A stretch of 64,000 nucleotides of DNA from Phyllobacterium zundukense (lineage in GTDB: Bacteria; Pseudomonadota; Alphaproteobacteria; Rhizobiales; Rhizobiaceae): assembly GCF_025452195.1 (NCBI RefSeq), contig NZ_CP104973.1, forward strand, positions 124,001 through 188,000. Reading direction: 5' to 3'. The first letter of the stretch is position 1; each line of letters opens with the position of its first letter. The notes beneath the pieces are model-generated. The model made no database searches. It had not been told where the DNA came from and saw nothing but the letters and a program-made list of their open reading frames with translations. Shown in pieces: positions 43,099-53,144 of this stretch. Both the position numbers and the translations under genes were made by a program.

Positions 43099-44428
43099 GA
43101 GTCATGCCTTCGATCAGGAGAGTCGGGCTGGCAACACCGAAATTGCGATCAATATCGTTGGCGGCAACGAGATTGAGAAACATCTCTTTAAGATTGGACG
43201 CGATGGTGACTTCGCTCACCGGGTAAGCAAGTTCGCCGTTCTCGATCCAGAATCCCGAAGCACCTCGACTGTACTCACCGGTGACCATATCCACGCCATG
43301 GCCGAAGAGTTCGGTAACGTAGAAGCCCGTCCCGACAGAACGGATGATTTCTTCGGGTGTCTTGTCTCCCGGCTCTATAGCGAAGTTCGTCGAAGATGGG
43401 ACGACCGTCGAGCCAGAACGAACACCCCGGCCATTTGTGGTCAAGCCCAATTCCTTGGCTGTCGAGGTCGACAGAAACCAATGCCTGAGCACACCATTCT
43501 CAATCATGTTGAGCGGCACGCCCTCCATCCCTTCGCCATCGAAGGGACGTGAGGAAGGGCCGCGAACCCGCAACGGATCGTCGGTGACATTGATCGCGTC
43601 CGAGAGAATTTTCATCCCCATACGATCCTTGAGAAAACTGGTCTTGCGCGCAACCGATGCCCCATTGATCGCACTGGCGATGTGACTGGCAATGCCGCGG
43701 GCAACGCGCGGATCGAACACGACGTTAACGCGGCCGGTCTTTGCCTGACGTGCACCAAGGCGCTTGACAGCCCGCTCGCCGGCGGAGCGACCAATGGCTT
43801 CAGCATCGTCCAAAGCGTCGAAATAGATACGCGACGAAAAATCATAATCGCGTTCCATGGCAGTGCCGCTTCCGGCAATGGCACTGACCGAGCGCGAAAA
43901 GCGCGACCCCATGTACTGCCCGGCAAAGCCGCCAGACGTAACCAGCACAAGGCCTCCCATACCCGCCGACGCCGATCCGCCACCGGAATTGGTAACGCCT
44001 TCGACAGCAAGAGCGGCTTCTTCTGCGGTCAGGGCTGCCTCGGTCAATTGCGCTGCGTCAACTACCGTCGAATCATAAAGATCGAGGTCACGGATGTTGC
44101 GCACGAGATTTTCGGGGGTGGCAAGTCCTTCAAATGCGTCGTCCGGTGAAACCTTGGCCATGGCGACGGCGCGCTCCGCCAAAACGTTCGGATCAACGCC
44201 GGCATTGGCCGAAACGCTCGCAACCTTGCGTCCGACGAATACGCGCAATGAAAACTCGTCGCTTTCCGAGGACTCCGTCGATTCGACTTTTCCGAGCCGA
44301 ACAGTCACGCCCGTCGAGCGCGAACGTACGACAACCGCATCGGCGGCATCGGCCCCGGCACGCTTCGCAGCTTTCACAAGTGCCGCCGCATTGTCTACGA
44401 ATTCGCGGGAATTTACCGGCTCGGTCAT
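43085..44428 (-). CDS. pmbA: TldD/PmbA-family metalloprotease component PmbA (TldE)
   Basis: A 447-residue TldE-type subunit. In E. coli TldD and TldE form a heteromer that degrades unfolded peptides and processes microcin B17 and the CcdA antitoxin; TldE contributes no HExxxH site, and none is present here. Marks are SSESDEFSLRVFVGRKVASVSAN, DPRVARGIASHI and the C-terminal GVDMVTGEYSRGASGFWIENG (in part). ATGs at 44452 and 44428 are both possible; the shorter start (MTEPVNSREF) fits the family. No tldD partner lies in the window. It is first in the pmbA-cysQ-DUF4170-DUF374-waaA-lpxK order. Confidence 0.92.
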   Translation of the reverse strand: MTEPVNSREFVDNAAALVKAAKRAGADAADAVVVRSRSTGVTVRLGKVESTESSESDEFSLRVFVGRKVASVSANAGVDPNVLAERAVAMAKVSPDDAFEGLATPENLVRNIRDLDLYDSTVVDAAQLTEAALTAEEAALAVEGVTNSGGGSASAGMGGLVLVTSGGFAGQYMGSRFSRSVSAIAGSGTAMERDYDFSSRIYFDALDDAEAIGRSAGERAVKRLGARQAKTGRVNVVFDPRVARGIASHIASAINGASVARKTSFLKDRMGMKILSDAINVTDDPLRVRGPSSRPFDGEGMEGVPLNMIENGVLRHWFLSTSTAKELGLTTNGRGVRSGSTVVPSSTNFAIEPGDKTPEEIIRSVGTGFYVTELFGHGVDMVTGEYSRGASGFWIENGELAYPVSEVTIASNLKEMFLNLVAANDIDRNFGVASPTLLIEGMTLAGK

Positions 44429-44568
44429 TTTCGTCTCTAACGTTGATTGCATGATAGGATGCAAGGACTTATCTGACGCAAGTCAGATGCATTCCTTCCT
44501 ATATGGTGCAAATTGGGGTCTATCAAGGCAAGCTAACGCAACAATCTCACAGCCGAGGTCACAAATAT

Positions 44569-46408
44569 ATGCTCTCGCAAAGCGGCAACCTCTATTTTCA
44601 GGCACTGGCACTTCTCGCGGGGGCAATAATTGCGGCGCCGCTGTTCAAACGTCTTGGGCTCGGCACGGTTCTCGGATATCTCGCTGCTGGCTTACTGATC
44701 GGACCTCTGGCCAATCTCATTACCGATGGTGAACAGGTCCTGCATTTCTCCGAACTCGGCGTCGTGTTCCTGCTTTTCGTCATCGGCCTCGAATTGAAGC
44801 CCTCGCGTCTCTGGACATTGCGTCATGCAATTTTCGGCCTTGGCGCCGCCCAGGTCATCGTCACCGGTGCTGTGCTCACCGGGCTGATCCTCGCCTTCGA
44901 CTTGATGACGTGGCAGGCTGCGGTTGTGACCGGGTTTGGTCTGGCACTCTCTTCGACAGCATTTGCCATGCAGATATTGGAGGAGCGTGGCGAAACAGCC
45001 ACGCAGCACGGTCAGACTTCGTTCGCCATCCTGCTATTTCAGGATCTGGCCATCGTTCCGTTGCTGGCGATGATCCCTGTCCTTGCGCCCGGCTCTGCGC
45101 AGCACGAGGCGGATCCGCTCGGCCAGTTTCTCATTGCAGTCATCTGCATTGGTGCAATCGTCGCAGTCGGACGCTATCTCCTCAACCCCCTGTTTCGCTT
45201 CATTGCCAATACGGGCGCACGCGAAGTCATGATTGCCGCGGCGCTGTTCGTGGTGCTTGGCGCGGCCGTTCTGATGCAGTTCGCCGGGTTATCGATGGCC
45301 ATGGGCGCCTTCATTGCCGGCGTTCTTTTGGCGGAGTCTTCCTACCGGCATGAGCTCGAAGCCGATATCGAACCATTTCGCGGTGTGTTTCTCGGCCTGT
45401 TCTTCATGGCAGTCGGGCTCTCGCTGGATCTCGATGTCATTCTCACCGACTGGCTGGCAATCCTGCTTGCAGTACCGGTCTTCATGGCGATCAAGGCGCT
45501 CGTCGTCTATCTGCTGGCACGGCTCTTTCGCTCCAGTCACAACGATGCGATCCGGATTGCTTTCTTTCTACCGCAAGGCGGCGAGTTCGGCTTCGTATTG
45601 TTTTCCGCGGCCGCTGCATCTGGCTTGATGAGTGTGTCCGCAGCTTCAGAACTGGTGGCAGTCGTAACGCTTTCGATGGCCGTCATGCCGTTATCCGTCG
45701 CGCTTGGAAACAAGTTTCTAGCCAATCCAAACGCCGAAGACGAGATCGACGAGGACTTCGATGGAGCGGGTGCAGATGTGATGATGATCGGTTTTTCGCG
45801 TTACGGTCAGATCGCGGCGCAAATTCTGCTTGCTGGTGGAAGCGACGTGACTGTCATCGACGCATCCGCAGATCGGATACGCGCGGCAGGACGATTCTGG
45901 ATTCCGCATTTATTTCGGTGATGGCACGCGCAAGGAAGTTCTGGAAGCTGCGGGAATACGGCAAGCCAAGATCGTTGCCGTCTGCACACATATAAGAGAA
46001 ACGACGGATCAAATCGTTGAAATGATCCAGGCGAACTATCCGGATATCAAGCTGTTCGTCCGTTCGTATGACCGCGTTCACACGTTGAAGCTACGAGCGC
46101 GTGGGGTTCACTACGAGCTACGCGAGACGCTGGAGTCCGGCTTGGTGTTCGGCCGCCGCACTCTCGAAGAACTCGGTGTCAGCGAAGAGCTCGCCCATGA
46201 AATCATGGAGGATATTCGGCGGCGCGATGAGGACCGGCTGCATATCCAGGCGTCGGAAGGCCTGACAGCCGGCAATGATTTGTTGTTGACGCGACCGGTA
46301 ACACCAGAACCGCTGATCAAGCCGACACGCGAAGCCAAGCGTATCGATACGGTTCCCGACGAGGAAATGGACGCAGCCATAGAGCCGGACCCCACTCCGG
46401 CTGAGTAG
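44569..46408 (+). CDS. Kef-type monovalent cation:proton antiporter (CPA2), frameshifted by one extra base at about 45898
   Basis: A glutathione-gated-type K+ efflux antiporter with 12-13 membrane helices (residues about 5-385) and a cytoplasmic RCK_N/TrkA-N domain. The transport core shows FLLFVIGLELKPSRLW, GFGLALSSTAFAMQIL, FQDLAIVPLLAM and LPQGGEFGFVLFSAAA. The RCK_N opens with MMIGFSRYGQIAAQILLAGG. The frame breaks at GRF (45898). Removing one T restores GRFGFRIYFGDGTRKEVLEAAGI and leads to the C-terminal part, for 612 residues in all. The start is the ATG at 44569 with GAGG eight bases upstream. Full conservation on both sides suggests a sequence error. It ends at a hairpin shared with the convergent patatin gene. 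Confidence 0.9.
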
Positions 46409-46411
46409 GCA

Positions 46412-46455
46412 TAGGGTCAGACTCATTTCGACCAGATTAGTAGGTCCTGACCCTA
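46412..46455. terminator. inverted repeat between convergent kef-type and patatin genes
   Basis: TAGGGTCAG (46412-46420) and CTGACCCTA (46447-46455) pair perfectly across a 26-nt loop, filling the 48-bp gap between convergent stop codons. It is probably a bidirectional terminator, though no clear U-tract is present. Confidence 0.6.
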
Positions 46456-46456
46456 G

Positions 46457-47359
46457 TCACTCCAGTTCGCGATGTTCCACGTAGGTGATGGCGGCATCGA
46501 CCGCGCGTTTCAACTCCTCCTTGATGCCGGCTGAGTCGCGCAATACCTGCTCGACGCGGAGAAAGTCGAGAACGCCGAACCGTGCGACGTTTGGGCGGAG
46601 GAAAATTGCCGGGGGATCGGTACGCAGGCGTGTCGCGATGATCGACTGCATCATCAACTGACTGGCGCCGAACATCGCATCAATGGACGATGGAAACTTG
46701 CCGATATCGCCTTCCGGTCCTCCAACGACGTCGATAGCGATCACGAACGCCGCCTTATTTTTCAGGTGATCGAACGGGACAGGGTTATAGATGCCGCCAT
46801 CGATGAGGATGCAATCGTCCCGACGCACGGGCCGAAACACTGCCGGTATGGCTGCTGACGCGGCGATGGCGCTATAAAGATCGCCTTCGGCGATCGGCAC
46901 CTCTCTTTGGCCGTAAAAGTCGGTAGCCGTTACGCTCAGTGGAATAGTCAATTCTTCGAACGTGTCTGGAATGCGATCGGGAAGAAAACTCTTGAGCACC
47001 TTTTCAATATTGAACTGGCTGAAGCGGATACCGCCGCCCAGCATTTCACCAAAACTGGCAGGACGCATACGCCACAGCCGTGCCGCAATTTCAGCGCGCC
47101 GCGAAAGAGTGGCGATCGCATATTCGCGGATGTCACGGCCGGACATGCCTGCCGCCATGCCTGCGCCCATGATTGCACCGATGGAGGAACCGGATATTGC
47201 CGTCGGCCGTATGCCGAGTTCGTCCAGTGCCTCGATGACGTTGATATGAGCCAGCCCCCTCGCCCCACCGCCGCCGAATGCAATGGCGAAAGTCGGCGTG
47301 TCGGCGGGACTACCCGCGCCGCTCCGCTCATCCATCTCTTGCAGATCGCGAGCGATCAT
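46457..47359 (-). CDS. patatin-like phospholipase
   Basis: A 300-residue serine lipid hydrolase of the RssA/patatin family, with the oxyanion glycine run FGGGGARGLAHI at residues 29-40, the nucleophile elbow GSSIG (GxSxG) near 59 and the catalytic Asp in DGGIYNPVPF near 190. The Ser-Asp dyad is complete. It should be cytoplasmic, with no signal peptide. The start is the ATG at 47357-47359. It lies 15 bp downstream of the M16 pair in the same direction, so it may be co-transcribed. Confidence 0.93.
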   Translation of the reverse strand: MIARDLQEMDERSGAGSPADTPTFAIAFGGGGARGLAHINVIEALDELGIRPTAISGSSIGAIMGAGMAAGMSGRDIREYAIATLSRRAEIAARLWRMRPASFGEMLGGGIRFSQFNIEKVLKSFLPDRIPDTFEELTIPLSVTATDFYGQREVPIAEGDLYSAIAASAAIPAVFRPVRRDDCILIDGGIYNPVPFDHLKNKAAFVIAIDVVGGPEGDIGKFPSSIDAMFGASQLMMQSIIATRLRTDPPAIFLRPNVARFGVLDFLRVEQVLRDSAGIKEELKRAVDAAITYVEHRELE

Positions 47360-47374
47360 GACGCTCCATCCTTC

Positions 47375-48685
47375 TCAGGATTGTGGCGAACCGACGATGA
47401 GAATAGCCGGATCCGTTTCAAGCAATTTTTTGGCCGCTTCCTTTACCTGGTCAAGTGTAACGGCATTGATCAGCTCGGCGCGCTTGTCGATATAGTCCCG
47501 GCCGAGACGTTCGTCCTGCAAGCCGATAAGCGTACTGGCGACAGCCGATGACGAGTCGAGATTGTTCACGGCATAGGACCCGACGAGGTATTTCTTGGCC
47601 TCGACGAGTTCGTCTTCCGTCGGGCCGTCCTTGGCCATTTTGGCGATCTCGGTCTTCAATATCTGCAAGGTTTCGTTGGCGCGATCAGCCCGGGTGGCAG
47701 TGTTCACCATCAGCGCCGCCATATGATCGCGGGTAACGAGGTTCGAGCCCGCCGAATAAGCAAGACCGCGCTTTTCGCGCACCTCGTTGTAAATCCGGGA
47801 AGAGAATGTGCCGCCGCCAAGAATATGGTTCATGATATAGGCGGGAAAGAAATCGGGATCCTGACGACGAACACCGGGATAAACCATGGAAATCGATGTC
47901 TGCGGCAGAGGGTAGTCGACACGCGTGATCTGACCAAACGCAAGCTTGGCCTCGCTGATAGTCTCCAGTTCAGCTTTCTCCGGAAGGTCGCCAAAAACTT
48001 TGTCAAGCAGCGGACTTAACTCTTCTGGGCTGATCGAACCGACCACTGCGACGATCAGATTATCACGGGCGAAATTGCGTTTATGAAAGGTTGCCAGATC
48101 ATCGTGGGTGATCGAGTTCAGGCTCGCTTCAGTGCCCTCCGAACGACGCCCATATGGATGATCGCCATAAAGCACTTCTGCGAATTTACGTCCGGCTATC
48201 GTGTTGGGATCGCGTTCAGATGACTTGATCCCTGCAATAATCTGCTGACGAATCCGGTCGATCGGGGCTTGATTGAAACGCGGCTTGTTGACCGCCAGTG
48301 TCAAAAGATCAACGGCTTGATCCCGCTTCTCTGCGAGCATACGAATGGATCCCGTAACGTCGTCATCGTCGGCGTTGAAGCCCATCTCGGCGCCGACGTC
48401 GTCAAGCTTCTCCTGAAACGTTTCCGAATCGAGATCACCAGCGCCTTCATCGAAGAGGCCGGTCATCAAATTGGCAAGCCCTTCCTTGCCGTTAGGATCC
48501 TGTGTCGATCCGCCCTTGAACGAAAAGCGCATGGAAATCAGCGGGACGAAATCGTCCTGCACCAGCCAGGCCTTTATGCCTTTCGGCGAGACAACTTCCT
48601 TTATTTCGACTGCATAGCTTGGGGCAACCGAAAAGAAGATCAAGAAAAACAGGGCGGCAAATCGCTTCATGATTGGCGCGGTCAT
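47375..48685 (-). CDS. M16 peptidase-family protein, inactive type
   Basis: A 436-residue secreted protein with the signal peptide [20 protein letters not shown]. It carries two M16 domains (about residues 30-210 and 215-400), but the zinc motif HxxEH is replaced by GLANL, so it should be a non-catalytic partner. The family mark [23 protein letters not shown] is present. The start ATG overlaps the stop of the upstream active M16 gene (48682-48685). Such pairs form periplasmic heterodimers, as in the YmxG/PqqL-like class. The start MTAPIM precedes the better MKRF signal start; both are possible. Confidence 0.92.
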   Translation of the reverse strand: MTAPIMKRFAALFFLIFFSVAPSYAVEIKEVVSPKGIKAWLVQDDFVPLISMRFSFKGGSTQDPNGKEGLANLMTGLFDEGAGDLDSETFQEKLDDVGAEMGFNADDDDVTGSIRMLAEKRDQAVDLLTLAVNKPRFNQAPIDRIRQQIIAGIKSSERDPNTIAGRKFAEVLYGDHPYGRRSEGTEASLNSITHDDLATFHKRNFARDNLIVAVVGSISPEELSPLLDKVFGDLPEKAELETISEAKLAFGQITRVDYPLPQTSISMVYPGVRRQDPDFFPAYIMNHILGGGTFSSRIYNEVREKRGLAYSAGSNLVTRDHMAALMVNTATRADRANETLQILKTEIAKMAKDGPTEDELVEAKKYLVGSYAVNNLDSSSAVASTLIGLQDERLGRDYIDKRAELINAVTLDQVKEAAKKLLETDPAILIVGSPQS

Positions 48686-50154
48686 TGGACGGCCCCTTCT
48701 GCAGGCGCTTCTGGTTGTTGTGCTTCTGCGGGCTCGTTGTCCGATTTCTGATCAGGTTTTCCGTCCTCCGGCATGAGATAGCTCGTGACAGAGCGGCTAT
48801 CGACAAGATAGCGCTGCGCCACACTCTGGATATCCTGAACCTTTACCGCACGGATGCGATCTGACCATTCCTGGATGTCCTGAATGGTTTGTCCGGTCGA
48901 GAGTGTCGAGCCGTAGATGCGCGCCATGCCCGCCTGACTGTCACGAGCGAAAATCACGCTTTTCAGGAAACGATTGCGCGCCTTCTCGAGTTCATCTTCC
49001 GTTACGCCATCCTTGATGATTCTGGCGATCTGAGCGTCGATACCAGCCTCGACTTCGGTCAGGGTCGCTGTACCGCGCGGCGAACCATAGACACCGAAAC
49101 TGCCGGCATCCAGTGACCCGCCTTGATAATATGCACCGGCACTTGCAGCCGTTCCGTCGGTGATGACCAGAGACTGGTAGATGCGGCTGCGGTTGGATCC
49201 ACCCAAAATTTCACTCAAAAGATCCAAGGCTTCAGCTTCCCCTGGTTTGGCACTGGTATAAGAAGGAGCAAGCCACATCTTCTGGAAACTCGGCTGCGAG
49301 ACCCGTGGGTCGGCCAATGAGACAGTACGCTTGGTATTCTGCTCCGGTTCCTGGGGGCGTTCGCGTTTTCCAGGCTCCGCCCTCCGCGGAACCCTACCAT
49401 AAGTCTTTTCCGCAAGCGCCTTTACCGTAGCCAGATCGACATCACCCGAGACAACAAGCGTAGCATTATTCGGGGTGTAATATTTGGCATAAAATGCAAG
49501 CGCGTCCTTGAGATTTAGCTGCTGCATTTCGTGCAGCCAGCCAATTACCGGTATCCGATAGGGATGGTTCTGGTAGAGCGTCGCATTGACCTCTTCCGCA
49601 AGCAAAGCTGAAGGGTTGCTGTCCGTCCGAGAGCGGCGCTCCTCAAGCACGACATCGCGCTCGGTCTTGACGACATCGTCGTTGAGAATGAGATTTTCCA
49701 TACGGTCGGCCTCATAGGTCATGACCATTTCGAGAGCCGATGGCGCTACTTGCTGATAGAACGCAGTGTAATCGTAAGAGGTAAAAGCATTTTCCTGTCC
49801 GCCGATCTCGGCAACCTTGCGGGAAAATTCACCAGCTGGATAGGTTTTGGTGGCTTTGAACATGAGGTGTTCAAAGAAATGTGCGATGCCGGATTTGCCA
49901 GGTTCTTCATCTGCTGAGCCGACGTGGTACCACATCATATGGGTGACGACGGGCGCGCGATGATCCGGAATCACGACGACTTCAAGTCCGTTGTCCAGAT
50001 GGAACGACGAAACGTCATCTTTATTGGTTGTCTCGATCGCCTTCGCGGTTTGCGGAACAGTATCCGCACGCGCTGGAACGAAGGAAACAGCCGTAAGGGT
50101 CGACGCGCCGACCAGGATAAATACCGTAAGGGCGCGGCTTAAAATGCAGGACAT
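48682..50154 (-). CDS. M16 zinc peptidase, active subunit
   Basis: A 490-residue secreted metallopeptidase: signal peptide to about residue 30 ([10 protein letters not shown]), then the inverted zinc motif HFFEH (HxxEH) near residue 88 with the distal Glu in the following helix, and a second M16 domain with [20 protein letters not shown] low-complexity Glu/Ala/Pro/Gln tail ends the protein ([14 protein letters not shown]). It is expected in the periplasm, forming a heterodimer with the inactive partner encoded next. The start is the ATG at 50152-50154. Confidence 0.94.
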   Translation of the reverse strand: MSCILSRALTVFILVGASTLTAVSFVPARADTVPQTAKAIETTNKDDVSSFHLDNGLEVVVIPDHRAPVVTHMMWYHVGSADEEPGKSGIAHFFEHLMFKATKTYPAGEFSRKVAEIGGQENAFTSYDYTAFYQQVAPSALEMVMTYEADRMENLILNDDVVKTERDVVLEERRSRTDSNPSALLAEEVNATLYQNHPYRIPVIGWLHEMQQLNLKDALAFYAKYYTPNNATLVVSGDVDLATVKALAEKTYGRVPRRAEPGKRERPQEPEQNTKRTVSLADPRVSQPSFQKMWLAPSYTSAKPGEAEALDLLSEILGGSNRSRIYQSLVITDGTAASAGAYYQGGSLDAGSFGVYGSPRGTATLTEVEAGIDAQIARIIKDGVTEDELEKARNRFLKSVIFARDSQAGMARIYGSTLSTGQTIQDIQEWSDRIRAVKVQDIQSVAQRYLVDSRSVTSYLMPEDGKPDQKSDNEPAEAQQPEAPAEGAVQ

Positions 50155-50202
50155 ACAGATCGATCCAGTTCTGTTTCACGAAAAGCGATACAATCGCGGT
50201 CT

Positions 50203-50760
50203 TTACGACTTCAATGTGACAAACCTTATAACCGTTCCGCCATAGGAACGTTCTTCAACCACGACAAATCGCGGGTCGAGTTCGATCACAGCTTCGGCCT
50301 CTTCCTCCAGCACCAGAAGCGTGTCTGGACTGAGCCAGCCGCCCTCAAGTGCGGATTTGAATGCCATCTCGCCGAGGCCTCTCCCATAGGGGGGATCGGC
50401 AAAGACTAAATCAAATGGCTCGATGGTGCCTGCGTCGCCAAGTTTAGTCGCATCACGTCGGAATATCTTGGTGTTACCGAGCAGACCGAATGCCTCGACG
50501 TTGGTGCGGATCAGTCCGCGCCCTTCCGTCGATTCTTCAATGAACACACCATAGCGAGCGCCGCGTGACAATGCCTCAAGGCCCAGCGCGCCAGTCCCGG
50601 CGAAAAGGTCGAGTACGCGCGTTGATTCAAACTTCTCCGGATAACTGTGCACCAGAATATTGAAAAGGCTTTCGCGCGTACGGTCGGTCGTCGGCCGTAT
50701 TGCGTTGGAAGCGGGCGTCGCCAAGGCACGCCCGCGAAATTTGCCACCGACAATTCGCAT
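50203..50760 (-). CDS. rsmD: 16S rRNA (guanine966-N2)-methyltransferase RsmD
   Basis: A 185-residue SAM methyltransferase acting on G966 of 16S rRNA. The N-terminal MRIVGGKFRGRAL is typical, the SAM motif is VLDLFAGTGALGLEALSRGA near residue 50, and the catalytic motif is FDLVFADPPYG near 118. The start is the ATG at 50758-50760, 11 bp downstream of the rluB stop, so rluB and rsmD form one transcript. Confidence 0.96.
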   Translation of the reverse strand: MRIVGGKFRGRALATPASNAIRPTTDRTRESLFNILVHSYPEKFESTRVLDLFAGTGALGLEALSRGARYGVFIEESTEGRGLIRTNVEAFGLLGNTKIFRRDATKLGDAGTIEPFDLVFADPPYGRGLGEMAFKSALEGGWLSPDTLLVLEEEAEAVIELDPRFVVVEERSYGGTVIRFVTLKS

Positions 50761-50771
50761 GGCTTCAAGTC

Positions 50772-52613
50772 CTAGGATTTGGGTTTGTCGCCACGCGGAG
50801 GGCGACTTGCGCCTCCACCGGACCGGCCCCTCGGTGCACCTTTGGGCCCGCCATATGGCCGATCTCCGCTTTTGCCATCCTGGCGGCCGGGCGATCGAGT
50901 CGGTCTGCCGCTTGCCCCGTATGGGCGCTCGGAACGCGCTGGGCGATCACCCTGAGCCGGATGCTCACCCCTTGCTTCCCGCTCCTTCAATTCGGCACGC
51001 TCCCGCTTGCCGACGCGCGGGGGACGATCCGCACGAGGTCCGTCCCGAGAACCTTCCGGCCGCGTAGCCCCGAATGTCCGCTTCGGTCGATCAGCATTGT
51101 CGCCTTCGCTTCGTGGGGCGCGCGGAGAAAAACTGCGTGGCTTGTCGCCGGCATAACCAGCTGACGAACGACCGACGGTGGTGCGATCACTGGCAGGACG
51201 ATCACCGGCAGGCCGAGCGGAGCCTTCGCCGAAACGCTTCGGCTTGTCGGCACGCTGACCTTCTGAACGGTTACGCTCTTCCCGCGCTTCCACGGCCTTG
51301 GCCCTCGCCTTACCCATCGGACGCGCGCCAGGCGCCATCCAGACGTTGGCGCCGCGAGACTTGCGCGGAGCTGCCGCTTCGTCTTCCTTGCGCTCCCGAT
51401 CGGCTTTCGATGACACGCCATGCTGGGAGCGTGGCTTACGATCGTCTTCGCGTGGCGCGCGTGCTGGGCGATCCTCACGACCGCCACGAGGCACCGCCGG
51501 CCGCTCATTGCGATCCGTCGTCCAGCGTGAGAGGGACTCCTCCCGCTTCTCGTCCTTCGATTTGCGCGGCCCGCGGGCCTTGGCGACGGGAGCGCTGGAA
51601 ATCCATTCGGATGAGCGGCGCTCCGGACGCTCGCTCGGTTGCTGGACCGCCTCACCCTTCACCGCGTCATTGGAGAACACGTTGATTATCGGCGCATCGA
51701 AATCCGCACCGGATTCTTCGATCAGCCGTTCGCCCAGCTGGTCACGCAAGGTTCGGCCATTCATTTCGCGTACAGAGCCTTCCGGCAGATCGCTGAGCTG
51801 GAACGGTCCATAGGAAATGCGGATCAGCCGGTTGACTGAAAGTCCGAGCGCGCCAAGTACATTCTTGACTTCACGGTTTTTACCTTCGCGCAAGCCAACC
51901 ATGATCCAGACGTTCGAGCCCTGTTCACGTTCCAGTGTCGCTTCGATCGCGCCGTAGAAGACACCATCCACTGCAATGCCATCCTTGAGCGTATCGAGCT
52001 TTTCCTGGGTAATGCTGCCATGAGCACGAACGCGATAGCGGCGGAGCCAGCCGGTAGACGGCAATTCAAGCGCGCGGGATAGGCCGCCATCATTGGTGAG
52101 AAGCAGCAAGCCTTCTGTGTTGATATCGAGACGACCGACGGAAAGGACGCGCGGCATATCCTTGGGCAAGGATTCAAAGACGGTCTGGCGCCCTTCCGGA
52201 TCACGGTTGGTCGTAACAAGACCTGCGGGCTTGTGGTAGAGCCAGAGACGTGTGCGTTCCTTTTGCGGCAAAGGCTTGCCATCGACTTCGATGCGATCAG
52301 CAGGCATGACGTTGATGGCCGGGCTTTCGAGCCGCTTGCCATTGACGGACACGCGGCCCGCGGCGATCATCGTTTCGGCCTCCCGCCGAGAAGCTATGCC
52401 GGCGCGAGCAAGCCGCTTGGCGATACGCTCGCCTTCCTCGGCCGGTGCTTCGTCGCGTGGTGATTTGCGGTGCTCGACACCGTGCTTGGCGGGAGCCGCG
52501 CCCTCGAACTTGCGTGAGCCTCTGGCGCGATCGCCATCGTTGCCTCGCTTGTCGAAGCTTCGCTTTTCAAAGGGACGTTTGCCGCCCTTCCCGTCATCAT
52601 TTGAACTTGTCAT
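50772..52613 (-). CDS. rluB: 23S rRNA pseudouridine synthase RluB/RsuA family with long C-terminal extension
   Basis: A 613-residue enzyme: a basic N-terminal region, an S4 RNA-binding domain (about residues 62-110, [20 protein letters not shown]), and the RsuA/RluB pseudouridine synthase core (about 120-290) with the catalytic-Asp motif [19 protein letters not shown] disordered extension of about 300 residues rich in Arg, Gly, Asp, Ser and Pro follows. RluB makes pseudouridine 2605 in 23S rRNA. The extension resembles RNA-chaperone tails. The start ATG is at 52611-52613, divergent from tadA. Confidence 0.94.
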   Translation of the reverse strand: MTSSNDDGKGGKRPFEKRSFDKRGNDGDRARGSRKFEGAAPAKHGVEHRKSPRDEAPAEEGERIAKRLARAGIASRREAETMIAAGRVSVNGKRLESPAINVMPADRIEVDGKPLPQKERTRLWLYHKPAGLVTTNRDPEGRQTVFESLPKDMPRVLSVGRLDINTEGLLLLTNDGGLSRALELPSTGWLRRYRVRAHGSITQEKLDTLKDGIAVDGVFYGAIEATLEREQGSNVWIMVGLREGKNREVKNVLGALGLSVNRLIRISYGPFQLSDLPEGSVREMNGRTLRDQLGERLIEESGADFDAPIINVFSNDAVKGEAVQQPSERPERRSSEWISSAPVAKARGPRKSKDEKREESLSRWTTDRNERPAVPRGGREDRPARAPREDDRKPRSQHGVSSKADRERKEDEAAAPRKSRGANVWMAPGARPMGKARAKAVEAREERNRSEGQRADKPKRFGEGSARPAGDRPASDRTTVGRSSAGYAGDKPRSFSPRAPRSEGDNADRPKRTFGATRPEGSRDGPRADRPPRVGKRERAELKEREARGEHPAQGDRPARSERPYGASGRPTRSPGRQDGKSGDRPYGGPKGAPRGRSGGGASRPPRGDKPKS

Positions 52614-52691
52614 GGAATGTTTGCCTTTCAGCAGCGCTCACTAACAGCTATGAGGTTTTCTTGCGAGTAAATTCTGGACGATGAGCGCCGC

Positions 52692-53144
52692 GTGAACCAA
52701 AAAACTGATCCAATGAGTGTGGCTCTAGCCGAAGCGCATGACGCCGCGACGCGCAGCGAGGTGCCGATCGGTGCAGTCCTGGTCAAGGACGGGACAATCG
52801 TGGCGCGGGCGGGCAATCGCACGCGCGAGCTCAACGATCCAACCGCACATGCGGAAATCCTTGTCATCCGCGAAGCTTGCCACATCCTTGATGACGAACG
52901 CCTCACCGGTTGCGATCTCTACGTGACATTGGAGCCATGCACCATGTGTGCGGCTGCGATTTCTTTCGCCCGTATAAGGCGGCTCTACTACGGCGCACGG
53001 GATATCAAGGGCGGAGGGGTCGAAAACGGTGCGCGGTTTTTTGCCCAGCCGACTTGCCACCATGCACCGGAGGTATATTCCGGCTTTCAGGAACAGGAAG
53101 TGGAAGTCATGCTCAAGGAATTCTTCCAAACCAAAAGACTTTAA
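52692..53144 (+). CDS. tadA: tRNA-specific adenosine deaminase TadA
   Basis: A 150-residue zinc deaminase converting adenosine 34 of tRNA-Arg(ACG) to inosine. The active-site motifs are HAEILVIREAC (zinc His and catalytic Glu) near residue 55 and PCTMCAAAI (two zinc Cys) near 87, followed by YYGARDIKGGGVENG. The start is a GTG at 52692; the ATG at 52713 would cut into the first helix. It is divergent from rluB with 78 bp between and overlaps the DUF4105 gene by 4 bp. Confidence 0.95.
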   Translation: MNQKTDPMSVALAEAHDAATRSEVPIGAVLVKDGTIVARAGNRTRELNDPTAHAEILVIREACHILDDERLTGCDLYVTLEPCTMCAAAISFARIRRLYYGARDIKGGGVENGARFFAQPTCHHAPEVYSGFQEQEVEVMLKEFFQTKRL

